The notes under the pieces: model-generated
What the model saw: the letters and a program-made list of their open reading frames with translations, nothing else
The model's database searches: none
What the model was told of the DNA's origin: nothing
Made by a program: the position numbers and the translations under genes
Shown: positions 1 through 8,770 of the stretch, in pieces
Position numbering within the stretch: the stretch's first letter is position 1
Layout of the letters: the number at the start of each line of letters is the position of its first letter
NCBI GenBank assembly: GCA_934180065.1
Contig: CAKPRA010000022.1
Location: forward strand, 1 to 29,820
Length of the DNA stretch: 29,820 nt
Direction of reading: 5' to 3'
Source: an uncultured Clostridia bacterium
GTDB lineage: Bacteria > Bacillota > Clostridia > TANB77 > CAG-508

Positions 1-65
1 TGGTTAGCGATATATACCTCCAATACGGACTTGCACCGATTAGTTAAACGACATGCCTGTCGCAC
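1..65 (-). mobile_element. Group IIC intron, 5' end (partial, runs off the left edge)
   Basis: Read on the minus strand from 65 to 1, this starts with GTGCG, the group II 5' splice-site consensus. It continues with GGCATG, then a GGTGCAAGTCCG segment and a CGCTAACC segment, in the order and spacing I recall for domain I of the Oceanobacillus iheyensis IIC intron. The intron begins directly after a hairpin plus T-run (69-100), and class C introns characteristically insert behind Rho-independent terminators. Seen: the 5' consensus and the terminator. Inferred: the class, and that the catalytic domains and perhaps a reverse transcriptase lie left of the window. Confidence 0.72.
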
Positions 66-68
66 TAT

Positions 69-100
69 AAAAAAAGATGTAAAGCCTAAAGCCTTACACC
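69..100 (-). terminator. Rho-independent terminator of the starch-binding protein gene; intron target
   Basis: On the minus strand a 10-bp stem (100-91 with 85-76, two G-U pairs) with a 5-nt loop is followed by seven T. It lies about 20 nt after the stop codon of the upstream minus-strand gene, and the group II intron starts four bases after the T-run. Confidence 0.8.
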
Positions 101-120
101 TTAATATATTATAATATAAT

Positions 121-594
121 TTATTTTTTTACTTTGCTTTCAACATTTTGTTTTCCAAATAATTTTGAAAAATAGTTAACAAAATTATTAAATGTTCTTT
201 TAAATAATTCTCCCCATGAAGGAGTTGTATAAACTGCTATTGGAGTATTCTCGTTTTCATTTTCTTTTTCAACTTGAATTTCTTCTTCAATTATATTTTG
301 CTCTTCAATTTTAAATTCATAATTCATTCCATTATTATTATCCCACTCTCCGCAAGAATTTTTAAAACAAAAATTTAGCTTTGAATCTGGTTGGACATGA
401 ATATTAGCTTGATATCCAAGTTCAGTTTTTTCCATAACTATATCTTGTGCATTTGACCAATTATCACCAAAACCGTAATGAATTGTTACATTATCTGATC
501 CATTTTGAAATAATTGACCTGCATAAGTTATTTTTATATCAGTATTTTCTACTATCTTATCTGTATTAAAAAAAATATTTTTTATTAATTCCAT
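121..594 (-). CDS. Small starch/glycogen-binding module protein (CBM25/53-like), no enzyme domain
   Basis: 157 residues. The N-terminal ~95 residues look like a CBM25/CBM53-type starch-binding beta-sandwich: a YGFGDNW strand, a central turn with GYQANIHV, a LNFCFKN strand and a WDNNNGMNYEF ending. Then follow a glutamate-rich linker and a basic/aromatic tail with SWGELFKRTFNNF. No signal peptide, membrane segment or catalytic domain is visible, so it probably acts inside the cell; binding to glycogen is an inference. The start is set by AAGGAG 8 nt or so before the ATG. Transcribed alone, between its own promoter (630-658) and the terminator at 69-100. Family membership is likely; the ligand is unproven. 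Confidence 0.72.
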   Translation of the reverse strand: MELIKNIFFNTDKIVENTDIKITYAGQLFQNGSDNVTIHYGFGDNWSNAQDIVMEKTELGYQANIHVQPDSKLNFCFKNSCGEWDNNNGMNYEFKIEEQNIIEEEIQVEKENENENTPIAVYTTPSWGELFKRTFNNFVNYFSKLFGKQNVESKVKK

Positions 595-629
595 ACCTAT
601 CTCTCCTTATTTTATCTTTTGTTACCAAA

Positions 630-658
630 ATTATATATTTAAATATTTTAATTTTCAA
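630..658 (-). promoter_or_regulatory. Sigma-A type promoter of the starch-binding protein gene
   Basis: Minus strand: -35 TTGAAA (658-653), 17-nt spacer, -10 TATAAT (635-630). The transcript would start near 623, giving a short leader before the ATG at 594. Confidence 0.65.
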
Positions 659-702
659 GTATTTTTTACATTTTTTTTATAAATTATGATTTATTACAAT
701 TG

Positions 703-875
703 TAGAGTAGGATATGTGAATATATATATTAAAATAAGTAACGCGCAGTTTGGGAGCTTTTAGAAAACATCTTATAATCACCCAAGCTAAAACGAGGGTA
801 CTACCGATTTCACACTACTTTGTTTGGGCGACCAGCAAGTCACGCTTTTTTAATATATATATTCACATTTCCGGT
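703..875. repeat. Element family 1, copy A (full length, 173 bp)
   Basis: Begins TAGAGTAGGATATGTG and ends CACATTTCCGG. The ends are inverted repeats (ATGTGAATATATATATTAAAA on the left, its complement on the right). The interior holds conserved blocks TTGGGAGCTTTTAG, CTAAAACGAGGG, GGGCGACCAGC and GTCACGC. TTTTAG can pair with CTAAAA. Together with copy B it fills most of the 404-base gene-free stretch 595-998. Confidence 0.85.
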
Positions 876-880
876 CCAAA

Positions 881-970
881 AAATATATATATTAAAATAA
901 ATAACGTGCAATTTGGGAGCTTTTAGAAAACATCTTATAATCACCCAAGCTAAAACGAGGGTACTACCGA
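881..970. repeat. Element family 1, copy B (5' half only)
   Basis: Starts inside the left terminal repeat six bases after copy A and matches it closely through the CTAAAACGAGGG block, then stops at ACTACCGA. The right half and right terminal repeat are missing. It lies 28 bases from the stop codon of the HtrA-like gene. No other signal is clear in 595-998 apart from the promoter at 630-658. Confidence 0.8.
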
Positions 971-998
971 AAACAAATTAAAACAAAAAACCTATTAA

Positions 999-2054
999 CT
1001 ATGCCTTTTCAAGCTTAATATTAACAAAAACCTCTTTATTATCTCTATTAATTTTTAAAACAACATTTTCCCCCACTTTTTTTGAATAAATATATTCTTT
1101 CAATTCCAAAACAGTATCCACTTTATTTGTATCAACATAATTAATTATATCACCAACTCTCAATCCGCTTTTCTCAGAATTAGAATCAGAAGTTATTTGA
1201 GATACAAAAACTCCATCATCTATTCTAATACCATTTCCAGAATCATCTAGACTATATTTATCACTGCACCAGATTTTTAAACTAGCTTCCTCAAACCTAC
1301 CATCCTCCTCTAATTCCCTTATTATAGGCCTTATAACATTTACAGGAATTGCAAATCCCATTAAATCGGCATCTGTAATCTTGACTGTACTAATTCCTAT
1401 CAAATTACCGTCACTATCAACCAGAGCACCTCCACTATTTCCATAATTAATCATTGCATCTGTCTGAATAAGATTATTAAAATAATAATTTTTACCTTGT
1501 TCCTCTATTTTTAAATTTCTATTCAATCCACTTACAATTCCTTTTCCAACACTTCTCTGAAAATTCATATTTATCGGATTCCCAATACTAAAAACCTCCT
1601 GACTAACCTTTATATTATCAGAATCCCCAATTTTAATGCATCCACTAAATTCTTTATCAACTTTTACAAAAGCTAAATCAAGATTTTCATCAGACCATAC
1701 AACATAGCCTTTATAGCAATTATGATAATCAATAATCACAAAACATTCGCTATTTTTTTCTCCACAAACATGAGAATTAGTTACAATATATCCATCTTTA
1801 GAAACAATAATTCCACTTCCCCAAGATGATGTTTGACCTGTCACAATCAAATTATCTTTAGAAATTCCAACAACATATTTACTAGATATTTCAATATTAT
1901 TTAGCTCCTCATTTATACCGGATTCTTCACTTTTCAACTTGTTTTCATATACAATTATCAACTCAAATAGGCAGACCAAAGCAATAACAATAATGATAAA
2001 ATTTCTCATAATTTTTGATTTTTTATTTTTTTTAAAACTTTTAAAATAACTCAT
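999..2054 (-). CDS. HtrA/DegP-like trypsin-type serine protease with PDZ domain, membrane anchored
   Basis: 351 residues from the chosen start. A basic N-terminus and one hydrophobic segment (about 17-37) anchor it, with the protease outside. The S1C triad is visible: H95 in VTNSHVC, D126 in NLDLAFVKV, S207 in NYGNSGGALVDSDG. The C-terminal ~90 residues are a PDZ domain (SGLRVGDIINYVDTNKV). Such proteases degrade or process misfolded envelope proteins; the substrate here is unknown. The frame stays open to 2144, but that extension reads through a repeat palindrome, whereas ATG 2054 has GGGGAG at a good distance. Transcribed alone, divergent from the CapA-like gene. It has several cysteines around the active site (C97, C104, C113), unusual for HtrA. 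Confidence 0.88.
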   Translation of the reverse strand: MSYFKSFKKNKKSKIMRNFIIIVIALVCLFELIIVYENKLKSEESGINEELNNIEISSKYVVGISKDNLIVTGQTSSWGSGIIVSKDGYIVTNSHVCGEKNSECFVIIDYHNCYKGYVVWSDENLDLAFVKVDKEFSGCIKIGDSDNIKVSQEVFSIGNPINMNFQRSVGKGIVSGLNRNLKIEEQGKNYYFNNLIQTDAMINYGNSGGALVDSDGNLIGISTVKITDADLMGFAIPVNVIRPIIRELEEDGRFEEASLKIWCSDKYSLDDSGNGIRIDDGVFVSQITSDSNSEKSGLRVGDIINYVDTNKVDTVLELKEYIYSKKVGENVVLKINRDNKEVFVNIKLEKA

Positions 2055-2117
2055 ATTAACTCCCCAGACACTATTTTGCAAATTATAAAATATTAATAAC
2101 TCATTTAATTTTGTAGA

Positions 2118-2153
2118 GTAGGATATGTGGATATATATATCCACATGTCCTAC
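2118..2153. repeat. 36-bp palindrome made of the family 1 end
   Basis: GTAGGATATGTGG and its inverse CCACATGTCCTAC flank an (AT)5 core, with one mismatch. The left part matches the left end of element family 1 including the preceding TAGAGTAG. The right part mirrors the left end rather than the usual right end. It looks like an end-only derivative, upstream of the HtrA-like gene. In 2055-2375 I see nothing else certain; the rest is AT-rich and should hold divergent promoters. Confidence 0.7.
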
Positions 2154-2375
2154 TTACTATAGAGAACAAAAGCAGAAATTAATAACATTTGCTTTGTTTA
2201 AAACATCTTAAAGTCCACTTTTTTATTTGCGTGACAAAACGTTTAAATATATATTATTATATTGTAAATATTAACTATATTTTTTCCTATTTTCTACTTT
2301 TTTATTTATATAATTGAAAAAACTTACATTTTGTGATACCTTATATATGAGAATAAATTTAAAGGAGATAAATAT

Positions 2376-3629
2376 ATGAAATACACAGAAAAAAAACCTT
2401 TCGGTTTTAAAAAAATTTTTTTTATTTTGTTAGTAATATTCTTTATCATATTATTAATATCAAATATAAAAAAATCACCAATAAAACTTTCAAATAATTC
2501 AAAAACTGAAGAGCCAACATCAGCACAAGAAACACAGCAAGATATTTCTATAAATATGGCAGTTATCGGTGATATCATGTGTCATAGTCCAAATTATAAG
2601 GCAGCTTATAATACTCAAACAAAAACTTATGACTTTTCACCTTTCTTCACACAAATAAAATCATATATTCAAAATGCAGATGTAGCAGTTGGCAATCTAG
2701 AAACAACGTTTGCAGGAGGAACAAAAGCATATAGCGGATATCCAACATTTAATTCACCAGTTCAATTGGCAAAAGATGTAAAAGATTTAGGCATTGATGT
2801 ATTAACAACATCAAATAACCACAGTTTAGATACTGGTTATAATGGATTAATAAATACTATAGATGAATTAGATAAACTAGGAATATCACATACAGGAACA
2901 TTTAAATCTCAAGAGGAAAAAGACACAATTTTAATAAAAGATGTAAATGGTGTAAAAATTGCATTTTTATCATATACTTATGGAACAAATGGTATCCCTG
3001 TTCCAAAAGGAAAAGAATATTGTATAAATTTAATTGATAAAGAATTAATAAAATCACATTTGGATAAAGCCAAAGCACAAAATCCTGATGTCATCTGTGT
3101 TAGTATGCATTGGGGAGTTGAATATAAAATAAAACAAAATTCAGAGCAAGAGCAATTAGCCGATTTTTTATTTGAAAATGGCGCTGATATAATTCTTGGA
3201 AGTCATCCACATGTATTAGAGCCTATGGAAAAAAGAACAGTAACTTTAGCTGATGGAACAAAAAAAGACGGATTTTTAATCTATTCATTAGGAAATTTTA
3301 TGTCAGCACAAAAAGATAAATACACAAAAGATTCAATAATATTGAATCTAAAGCTTACAAAACATGCTAATGGAAAAGTATCTATTGACTCATATGACTA
3401 TACTCCAATATATATGCAAGATAACGGAGCAAATGCCAAAAATAGATACCAAATTGTAGACCTAAATGCACGAATTAAAGAATACGAAAGCGGAAATTCA
3501 AATATTACCAAAGCTTGGTATAACACATATATAGCTGAATTGAAAAATATAACAAATATTCTGGGAGAGCCAGAAAATAAAACAAAATCAGAGGACGACA
3601 AATTAGCGTCCTCTTTTATTTTAGAATAG
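2376..3629 (+). CDS. CapA-family metallophosphatase-like protein, membrane anchored
   Basis: 417 residues. A basic N-terminus with one hydrophobic segment (about 13-30) and a Ser/Thr/Gln-rich linker precede a PGA_cap (CapA-type) domain. Its metallophosphatase signature blocks appear in order: AVIGDIMCHS, VGNLETTFAGG, TSNNHSLDTGYNG, VSMHWGVEY and LGSHPHVLEPME. In characterised systems CapA takes part in poly-gamma-glutamate capsule export or anchoring. Here no capB/capC/pgs genes are nearby, so capsule synthesis is not supported and a general envelope phosphatase role is equally possible. AAAGGAG precedes the ATG. It is one of only two plus-strand genes. Its last codons form a terminator hairpin (3591-3623). 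Confidence 0.85.
   Translation: MKYTEKKPFGFKKIFFILLVIFFIILLISNIKKSPIKLSNNSKTEEPTSAQETQQDISINMAVIGDIMCHSPNYKAAYNTQTKTYDFSPFFTQIKSYIQNADVAVGNLETTFAGGTKAYSGYPTFNSPVQLAKDVKDLGIDVLTTSNNHSLDTGYNGLINTIDELDKLGISHTGTFKSQEEKDTILIKDVNGVKIAFLSYTYGTNGIPVPKGKEYCINLIDKELIKSHLDKAKAQNPDVICVSMHWGVEYKIKQNSEQEQLADFLFENGADIILGSHPHVLEPMEKRTVTLADGTKKDGFLIYSLGNFMSAQKDKYTKDSIILNLKLTKHANGKVSIDSYDYTPIYMQDNGANAKNRYQIVDLNARIKEYESGNSNITKAWYNTYIAELKNITNILGEPENKTKSEDDKLASSFILE
3591..3623 (+). terminator. Terminator embedded in the end of the CapA-like coding sequence
   Basis: GAGGACG (3591-3597) and CGTCCTC (3607-3613) form a 7-bp GC-rich stem with a 9-nt loop, followed by TTTTATTTTA. The stem and T-run are read as codons before the TAG at 3627-3629. 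Confidence 0.75.
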
Positions 3630-3666
3630 GAATTTTGTCGTTCATTTTTTGAGTTATCTATATATA

Positions 3667-3718
3667 AATCACATATCCTTAAATTATCCAATACGTTATA
3701 ATCACATATCCTTAAATT
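3667..3718. repeat. Short direct repeat, two 19-bp copies
   Basis: AATCACATATCCTTAAATT occurs at 3667-3685 and again at 3700-3718, a 33-bp period, in the gap between the convergent CapA-like and large surface protein genes. CACATATCC resembles the end of element family 1, so these could be eroded ends. Confidence 0.6.
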
Positions 3719-3768
3719 TTATTTGTGGTATTTTACACGTATCCGTTTTTTTTAATACTTCACCAAAC

Positions 3769-3825
3769 AAAAAACTGATAAAACAATCAATCTTTAACCT
3801 TGATATTTTATCAGTTTTATTTTGT
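3769..3825 (-). terminator. Terminator of the surface-protein operon (bidirectional)
   Basis: AAAACTGATAAAA (about 3771-3783) pairs with TTTTATCAGTTTT (3807-3819). On the minus strand the stem is followed by a T-run, and on the plus strand by TTTATTTTG, so it can serve both convergent genes. It lies about 25 nt after the minus-strand stop codon at 3849. Confidence 0.7.
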
Positions 3826-3848
3826 TTAATATGTTTACTTTTATACTA

Positions 3849-6800
3849 TTAATTTTCTATAACCAACAATCCATATGGAACCTCAAGCAATACATTATTA
3901 TTGCTATCATATACCTTAACAACAATTCTGTATGTTCCAACCTCAGTACTTGTTGCTAATTTAAATATTGCTGTATTTTCGCCATTTGCTATGTCTATTG
4001 AAAATGCTCCTTTATTATGCTCTGTTATTCCATTTACTTGACTTAATTTATCTGTTACAATTTGGTATCCAGTTCCTTCTTTCTTTTGTAATTCAACTGT
4101 TGCGGTTAAGTCTGTAGTTATACCTTCGCAATTAAATGTTATTGTATTTTGATTACTTAACTCATTTTTTGTTATTTTTCTATTTGCCATATTTGTTATT
4201 TTCAATGATGGATTTGGTTGCTCTATTGTATTAAATTGTATTTGTTTTTCTGCAACTTTTTCTCCCATTAGTGGTGTTATTGCATTTGCTGTTGATGATA
4301 CCCAAAGTTCAGCATTAAAGCTATATTCTGTTTTTTGCTTTGGTAGCATATTTGATAACAATTTAATAGATATTGTTCCTTCTTCATTTTGCACCTCTTT
4401 TAATGGAATTATAAATTGCCTATTTGTATTTAAATAATATGTTGTTCCATTTTGTGTTATATGTGTATCTAATGGAATATTTTCGGGTGCTTTTAATACA
4501 AGTGCAATTTTACGTCCTATATATTTTGAATCTACTAGTGTATCATTTTCACTAGTGCTATTCTCTTCATTTGTAATTGCTCCATCTTCTTCATTTGCGT
4601 TAATATTTGTGTTTTCCTCATCTTTATTTGCTATGCTTGCAACTACATTTGGAACTGTTGTTACATACTTTATTGTTAATTCTTCATTAATATTTACACT
4701 ATCTTTATCTGATGTAATTTCAAATGTTCTTTTTTGTACTACATTAAATTCCAAATTCTTAGAATTAAAGTTTTCAACATTATCTCCTGTAAATACCATT
4801 TTTACTGAATATGTACCTATTTCTAAATCCTGCTTACAATCAGAAAAATCTACTATTGCTAAAAACCTTTCTTCTATTGGATCTTGTGTTGTTTTATATT
4901 CATAATTCTTTGTATTTGTTGTTCCCATTGATATTAAGTCTGTTAACACAATGCTATCTTCTGATTCATTAAATTTATAATACCAATATTGTGGATTTGT
5001 TTGGTCTGTTATATTCATAAATACCACACTTGTTCCAATTGGCATATTATTTGAAAACTGTATCAACTGCTTATTATATATTGATGGTATATAATTAATT
5101 ACAAACTGTGATGTAAAACTTGCATTTTGTGTTATATTAATTTTTGATGTTACATCATCAAAAGCAATATAGCTCTTACCTCCTACTATGGCAGATTTTG
5201 GATCTGTTGCTTGTGTTATTTCTCTATTTATATTTATCTTTTGCTTAATTGTAACTCCATTATCACTTTTAAATGTAACTACAATATATCTTGCAACTGT
5301 ATTATCACTTATTGAATTTGCATTATATATTTTATATGTAAATTTCAGTACATTTTCTTTATCCAGCTCTCCTAACTGAACTGATGCTGTGTTTGATGAT
5401 TCTAATATATCATTTTCCTCACCATTATTCATTTTTACGCTAACTCCAAATGTTTCATTTGCCTCAATTCCAGGCATATTAACATTTTGAATTATATAAT
5501 TTCTTTCTTTTAATGTTACATTATATGTTTCAACTCCAGCTATTGAAAATGTTTGCTTATTTTTGAAAATTGGAATATCTTCTTCCAATGTTGTATAATT
5601 ATTAACATTTCCCTCACCTTTTGGTGTCATATCTTTTGCTGCTGTTAATGTTATATCTGGTAAATTCATACTATATGTTAAATTTACTGAAACCCCGTCA
5701 GTCGCATTATTTCCACTACTAACTATACTTCCATTTACATATTTATAATAAAACGCACTATGCCATTTATCTATGAATCCTGCCTCTTGCTCATAATTTT
5801 CTCCACCATATTTTAAATCTACACTGATTCTTGTTTTATTTCCATTTTCAATTACTCCATTTGTTGGCGTTATTTTTATCATTGTAACATCTTCCCATTT
5901 TAATGACTCATTTGAATTAATTTCTTCTTTTGTATACCAATTATCAAAAGTTTTTGCACTTTCATAATTTAGCCCTATTTGGAAAGCATATTCCATTGTA
6001 TAAATATCGTTACCACTTACTGTAGCAACAGATTGCAAATTAAAGTTGAAATAGCTATTTATATCTCCATCTATTATAAAATTGTCAACACTGCTTGTCT
6101 TTTTTGGAATTGGTATATATCCAACAAATTCTTCTGCTCTACCTCCGTTATTACAGTTAATGTCTAAGTTATATGTTATTTTATCTGTTTTTGCTAATAT
6201 TGGTAGTGCTGTATTTTCTTGGGTAATTGAATTATTGCTTGTTCTGGTTATATTGTCACTAATGTTAAGCTCAGCAGGCTTTGCTGTTATTTGGATGCTT
6301 GTTGTATCTGTGCTTCTTATTCTTCCTATGTAATCTGTTGTAGAGCCATTTTCGTTTAAATCATATGTATCTCTTTGTTTTGACCAATCCCACGCACCAC
6401 CTGCGCCATTATTTTGTTTATATCCGGCAGCATATATCATATCCTTTGGATATAAAGTAATATTATTTAATGTGCTTGATGTGTTTAATTGAAATGAATA
6501 GTAAATATTTGAACCGTTATTGATTGCACCTTTACTTTCGCTTGCATAACCAATATAAAAATCATCACACAATTTTATTATCCACAACTTCTTACCATTT
6601 TCTATATCTCTATTTGTAAGTTCAAAGCTATTTACCTCTTTTCCTGTACCACTTTTAAGTATTATCGAATTTTCATTTATATCTATTCCATTTGGTAAAA
6701 TTACCCCAATACGAATTCCTTTTAGCCACGTAGAATTTCCATATGGATAATTTGCAACTGTAATATTTCCACTCACAATAAAACTTTCTCCTGCTTCAAG

Positions 6801-8612
6801 TACATTTTTATTACTGGTTGCACTAACTCCATATGTAGTATTATTTGTATTTTGAAGTATTGTATACGATGTTGCAGAAATTTCACTAATTCCAGATTCT
6901 TCTGGAGATATAATTGTAATATCATTCTTTATATTTATTAGCTCACTAGTATTTACATATCCAAAAAAGTTACCAGCACCGTAAAAACTATTCGCACCAG
7001 AGGTAGCATATAGTAATGCACCACTTTTAACAGTTTTTAATTTATATTTAATTGATTTAAAGTAATATTTTCTATGACTTTCATTCAATACACTTCTAGT
7101 TAATGTTATATATAAATTATTAAGCGTACTTTTATTATAATTTGGATTTTTTATGCTATATTTCCAAAAAACACTTGCTCCATCTGTTGAAGCATTTATT
7201 ATATTTCCATTATTATCAAAATAAACATTATTTCCATCATCATCAACTAATGTATATTCAACTTCTATATATTGTTGTAATGTATCTGCAAACATATTTA
7301 TTGTTGTAACTTTTATTTTATTTGTATTTTTAACATCAAATTCATATAAAATTTCTTTTTCTGTACTATCTGCAGTCCCTCTGTTACTTATACGATAATG
7401 ACCTAATAATGATATAACATCTTCTGGTCTATTATTTATTGATGCATTTATGTTACTTGCAACAACTGTTGTATTTTCTTTTTCTTCTTTTTCATACGTG
7501 ATTGTACTTATTGACATTTTTGATAAACTATAGCTTTTTCCGCTTTTTCCACTTACATTTAATGATAAACTTCCATTATTAAAAACCAAAGTATTTTCTT
7601 CTAATTTTAATAATTCATCACTAAGTCCTTCATAACTCATAATAAAAAGGTTCTTATCATTAATAAAATATACATTTTTAAAGTTTATTTTTATTAATCC
7701 TTCACTTATATTGTCTGTATTTATTTCATAAGATTCACTTTTTATATTGCTAAATATAAATTTATCGAAATCTGGTAATAAATAATAAACGTTTTTATTA
7801 TTATCTGTATATTTCGGACATTGTAAATTTATTGATAATTCCTTATAATATAAATACATTCGGTTTTGTGTACTTTCAATTAACCCCACTCTCATATCTA
7901 CTTTTTCATCTTTTTTTAAGGTTACTCCTGAACCTATAAATTGGGTTTCACTACTTTTCTTTAACTGTATTAAATTATAGTATCCTATTGTTCCTTTTGC
8001 AGTTATTTTATTTACTAAATATTCACTCACCTTTGTACTAACATCATTGGAATCAATTTTATTGAAAGTAACTTTTATTGGACAAACTCCCTCTTCTGTT
8101 ATTGGAGAGCCGTTTCTTTTATCCCACAAAGTTTTATCATATCTAACCTCAAGCTGTATTGTTCCACTTGTTCCTTTTTCTTTCATTTTATATTTAGCTG
8201 TTCCACTGTATTTTTGCACTGGATAGCTATAATTTTGGTTTATTACTATATCTTCATTTTTTGTAAATTCTGGTGTTTGAAATCCACTTTGTGTTGCTAA
8301 CTCAGTTCCTACTATATACATTTCTTCTGGTAGCTCTACTACTACTTCATATATATTTCCGTCATCTGGAACATTTGTATCTATTTGAAGATATTTGCTT
8401 GTATCATATTGCCAACCTTCAATTGTAACTCCTTCTTCTGTTAATGTTGTTCCCGTTCCTGCTGAATAACTATCTGTATCATATAATGTTGCAGTCATTG
8501 TTGGCGATACAACCGAATACTCGCTTCCTTCTGCTCCTTCTGCAAACGATGATGAAAAATATATTGATAAAAATACATTTAGAGCAATTACTAATATTGA
8601 AGATATTATCAT
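3849..8612 (-). CDS. Very large secreted surface protein, phase-variable; assembled in the OFF frame
   Basis: The open frame gives 1587 residues from ATG 8612, the only in-frame start codon in this assembly. The real start is probably ATG 8736, which has a proper GAAGG site; the frame is still open upstream of 8612 back into an (AG)22 tract, and only the tract length breaks the link (see 8656-8736). With 20 or 23 units the protein gains MKPAKPYGC, an Arg-Glu run and LFSQLFLKSGKSKVSNF. This completes a signal peptide: basic residues, hydrophobic IISSILVIALNVFLSIYF, then SSSFAEGAEG. The mature part is rich in Asn, Thr, Ser and Ile, with many short beta-strand stretches typical of stalk or adhesin proteins. 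I recognise no enzyme domain. No LPXTG motif or C-terminal membrane segment is present, so attachment is unknown. Last gene of an operon with two small anchored proteins. Function unknown; an adhesin or matrix role is inference. Confidence 0.8.
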   Translation of the reverse strand: MIISSILVIALNVFLSIYFSSSFAEGAEGSEYSVVSPTMTATLYDTDSYSAGTGTTLTEEGVTIEGWQYDTSKYLQIDTNVPDDGNIYEVVVELPEEMYIVGTELATQSGFQTPEFTKNEDIVINQNYSYPVQKYSGTAKYKMKEKGTSGTIQLEVRYDKTLWDKRNGSPITEEGVCPIKVTFNKIDSNDVSTKVSEYLVNKITAKGTIGYYNLIQLKKSSETQFIGSGVTLKKDEKVDMRVGLIESTQNRMYLYYKELSINLQCPKYTDNNKNVYYLLPDFDKFIFSNIKSESYEINTDNISEGLIKINFKNVYFINDKNLFIMSYEGLSDELLKLEENTLVFNNGSLSLNVSGKSGKSYSLSKMSISTITYEKEEKENTTVVASNINASINNRPEDVISLLGHYRISNRGTADSTEKEILYEFDVKNTNKIKVTTINMFADTLQQYIEVEYTLVDDDGNNVYFDNNGNIINASTDGASVFWKYSIKNPNYNKSTLNNLYITLTRSVLNESHRKYYFKSIKYKLKTVKSGALLYATSGANSFYGAGNFFGYVNTSELINIKNDITIISPEESGISEISATSYTILQNTNNTTYGVSATSNKNVLEAGESFIVSGNITVANYPYGNSTWLKGIRIGVILPNGIDINENSIILKSGTGKEVNSFELTNRDIENGKKLWIIKLCDDFYIGYASESKGAINNGSNIYYSFQLNTSSTLNNITLYPKDMIYAAGYKQNNGAGGAWDWSKQRDTYDLNENGSTTDYIGRIRSTDTTSIQITAKPAELNISDNITRTSNNSITQENTALPILAKTDKITYNLDINCNNGGRAEEFVGYIPIPKKTSSVDNFIIDGDINSYFNFNLQSVATVSGNDIYTMEYAFQIGLNYESAKTFDNWYTKEEINSNESLKWEDVTMIKITPTNGVIENGNKTRISVDLKYGGENYEQEAGFIDKWHSAFYYKYVNGSIVSSGNNATDGVSVNLTYSMNLPDITLTAAKDMTPKGEGNVNNYTTLEEDIPIFKNKQTFSIAGVETYNVTLKERNYIIQNVNMPGIEANETFGVSVKMNNGEENDILESSNTASVQLGELDKENVLKFTYKIYNANSISDNTVARYIVVTFKSDNGVTIKQKININREITQATDPKSAIVGGKSYIAFDDVTSKINITQNASFTSQFVINYIPSIYNKQLIQFSNNMPIGTSVVFMNITDQTNPQYWYYKFNESEDSIVLTDLISMGTTNTKNYEYKTTQDPIEERFLAIVDFSDCKQDLEIGTYSVKMVFTGDNVENFNSKNLEFNVVQKRTFEITSDKDSVNINEELTIKYVTTVPNVVASIANKDEENTNINANEEDGAITNEENSTSENDTLVDSKYIGRKIALVLKAPENIPLDTHITQNGTTYYLNTNRQFIIPLKEVQNEEGTISIKLLSNMLPKQKTEYSFNAELWVSSTANAITPLMGEKVAEKQIQFNTIEQPNPSLKITNMANRKITKNELSNQNTITFNCEGITTDLTATVELQKKEGTGYQIVTDKLSQVNGITEHNKGAFSIDIANGENTAIFKLATSTEVGTYRIVVKVYDSNNNVLLEVPYGLLVIEN

Positions 8613-8655
8613 AAAATTACTTACTTTACTTTTCCCACTTTTTAGAAAAAGTTGA

Positions 8656-8736
<81 letters not shown>

Positions 8737-8770
8737 GTTTTACCTTCTTTCTTGATTATTTTTATATCTC

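Noticed and set aside
703..970. Possible CRISPR array or tandem repeat array
   Set aside because: Units are 173 bp with inverted ends and similar interiors; there are no short regular repeats with unique spacers and no cas genes.
2055..2144. Longer N-terminus for the HtrA-like protease
   Set aside because: The extension is translated from the repeat palindrome and lacks a ribosome site, while ATG 2054 has GGGGAG and a signal-anchor start.
2376..3629. Capsule (poly-gamma-glutamate) operon
   Set aside because: Only the CapA-like gene is present; no ligase or export partners are nearby.
4555..4905. Plus-strand frames within the large surface protein gene
   Set aside because: They are antisense shadows without ribosome sites or recognisable protein content.
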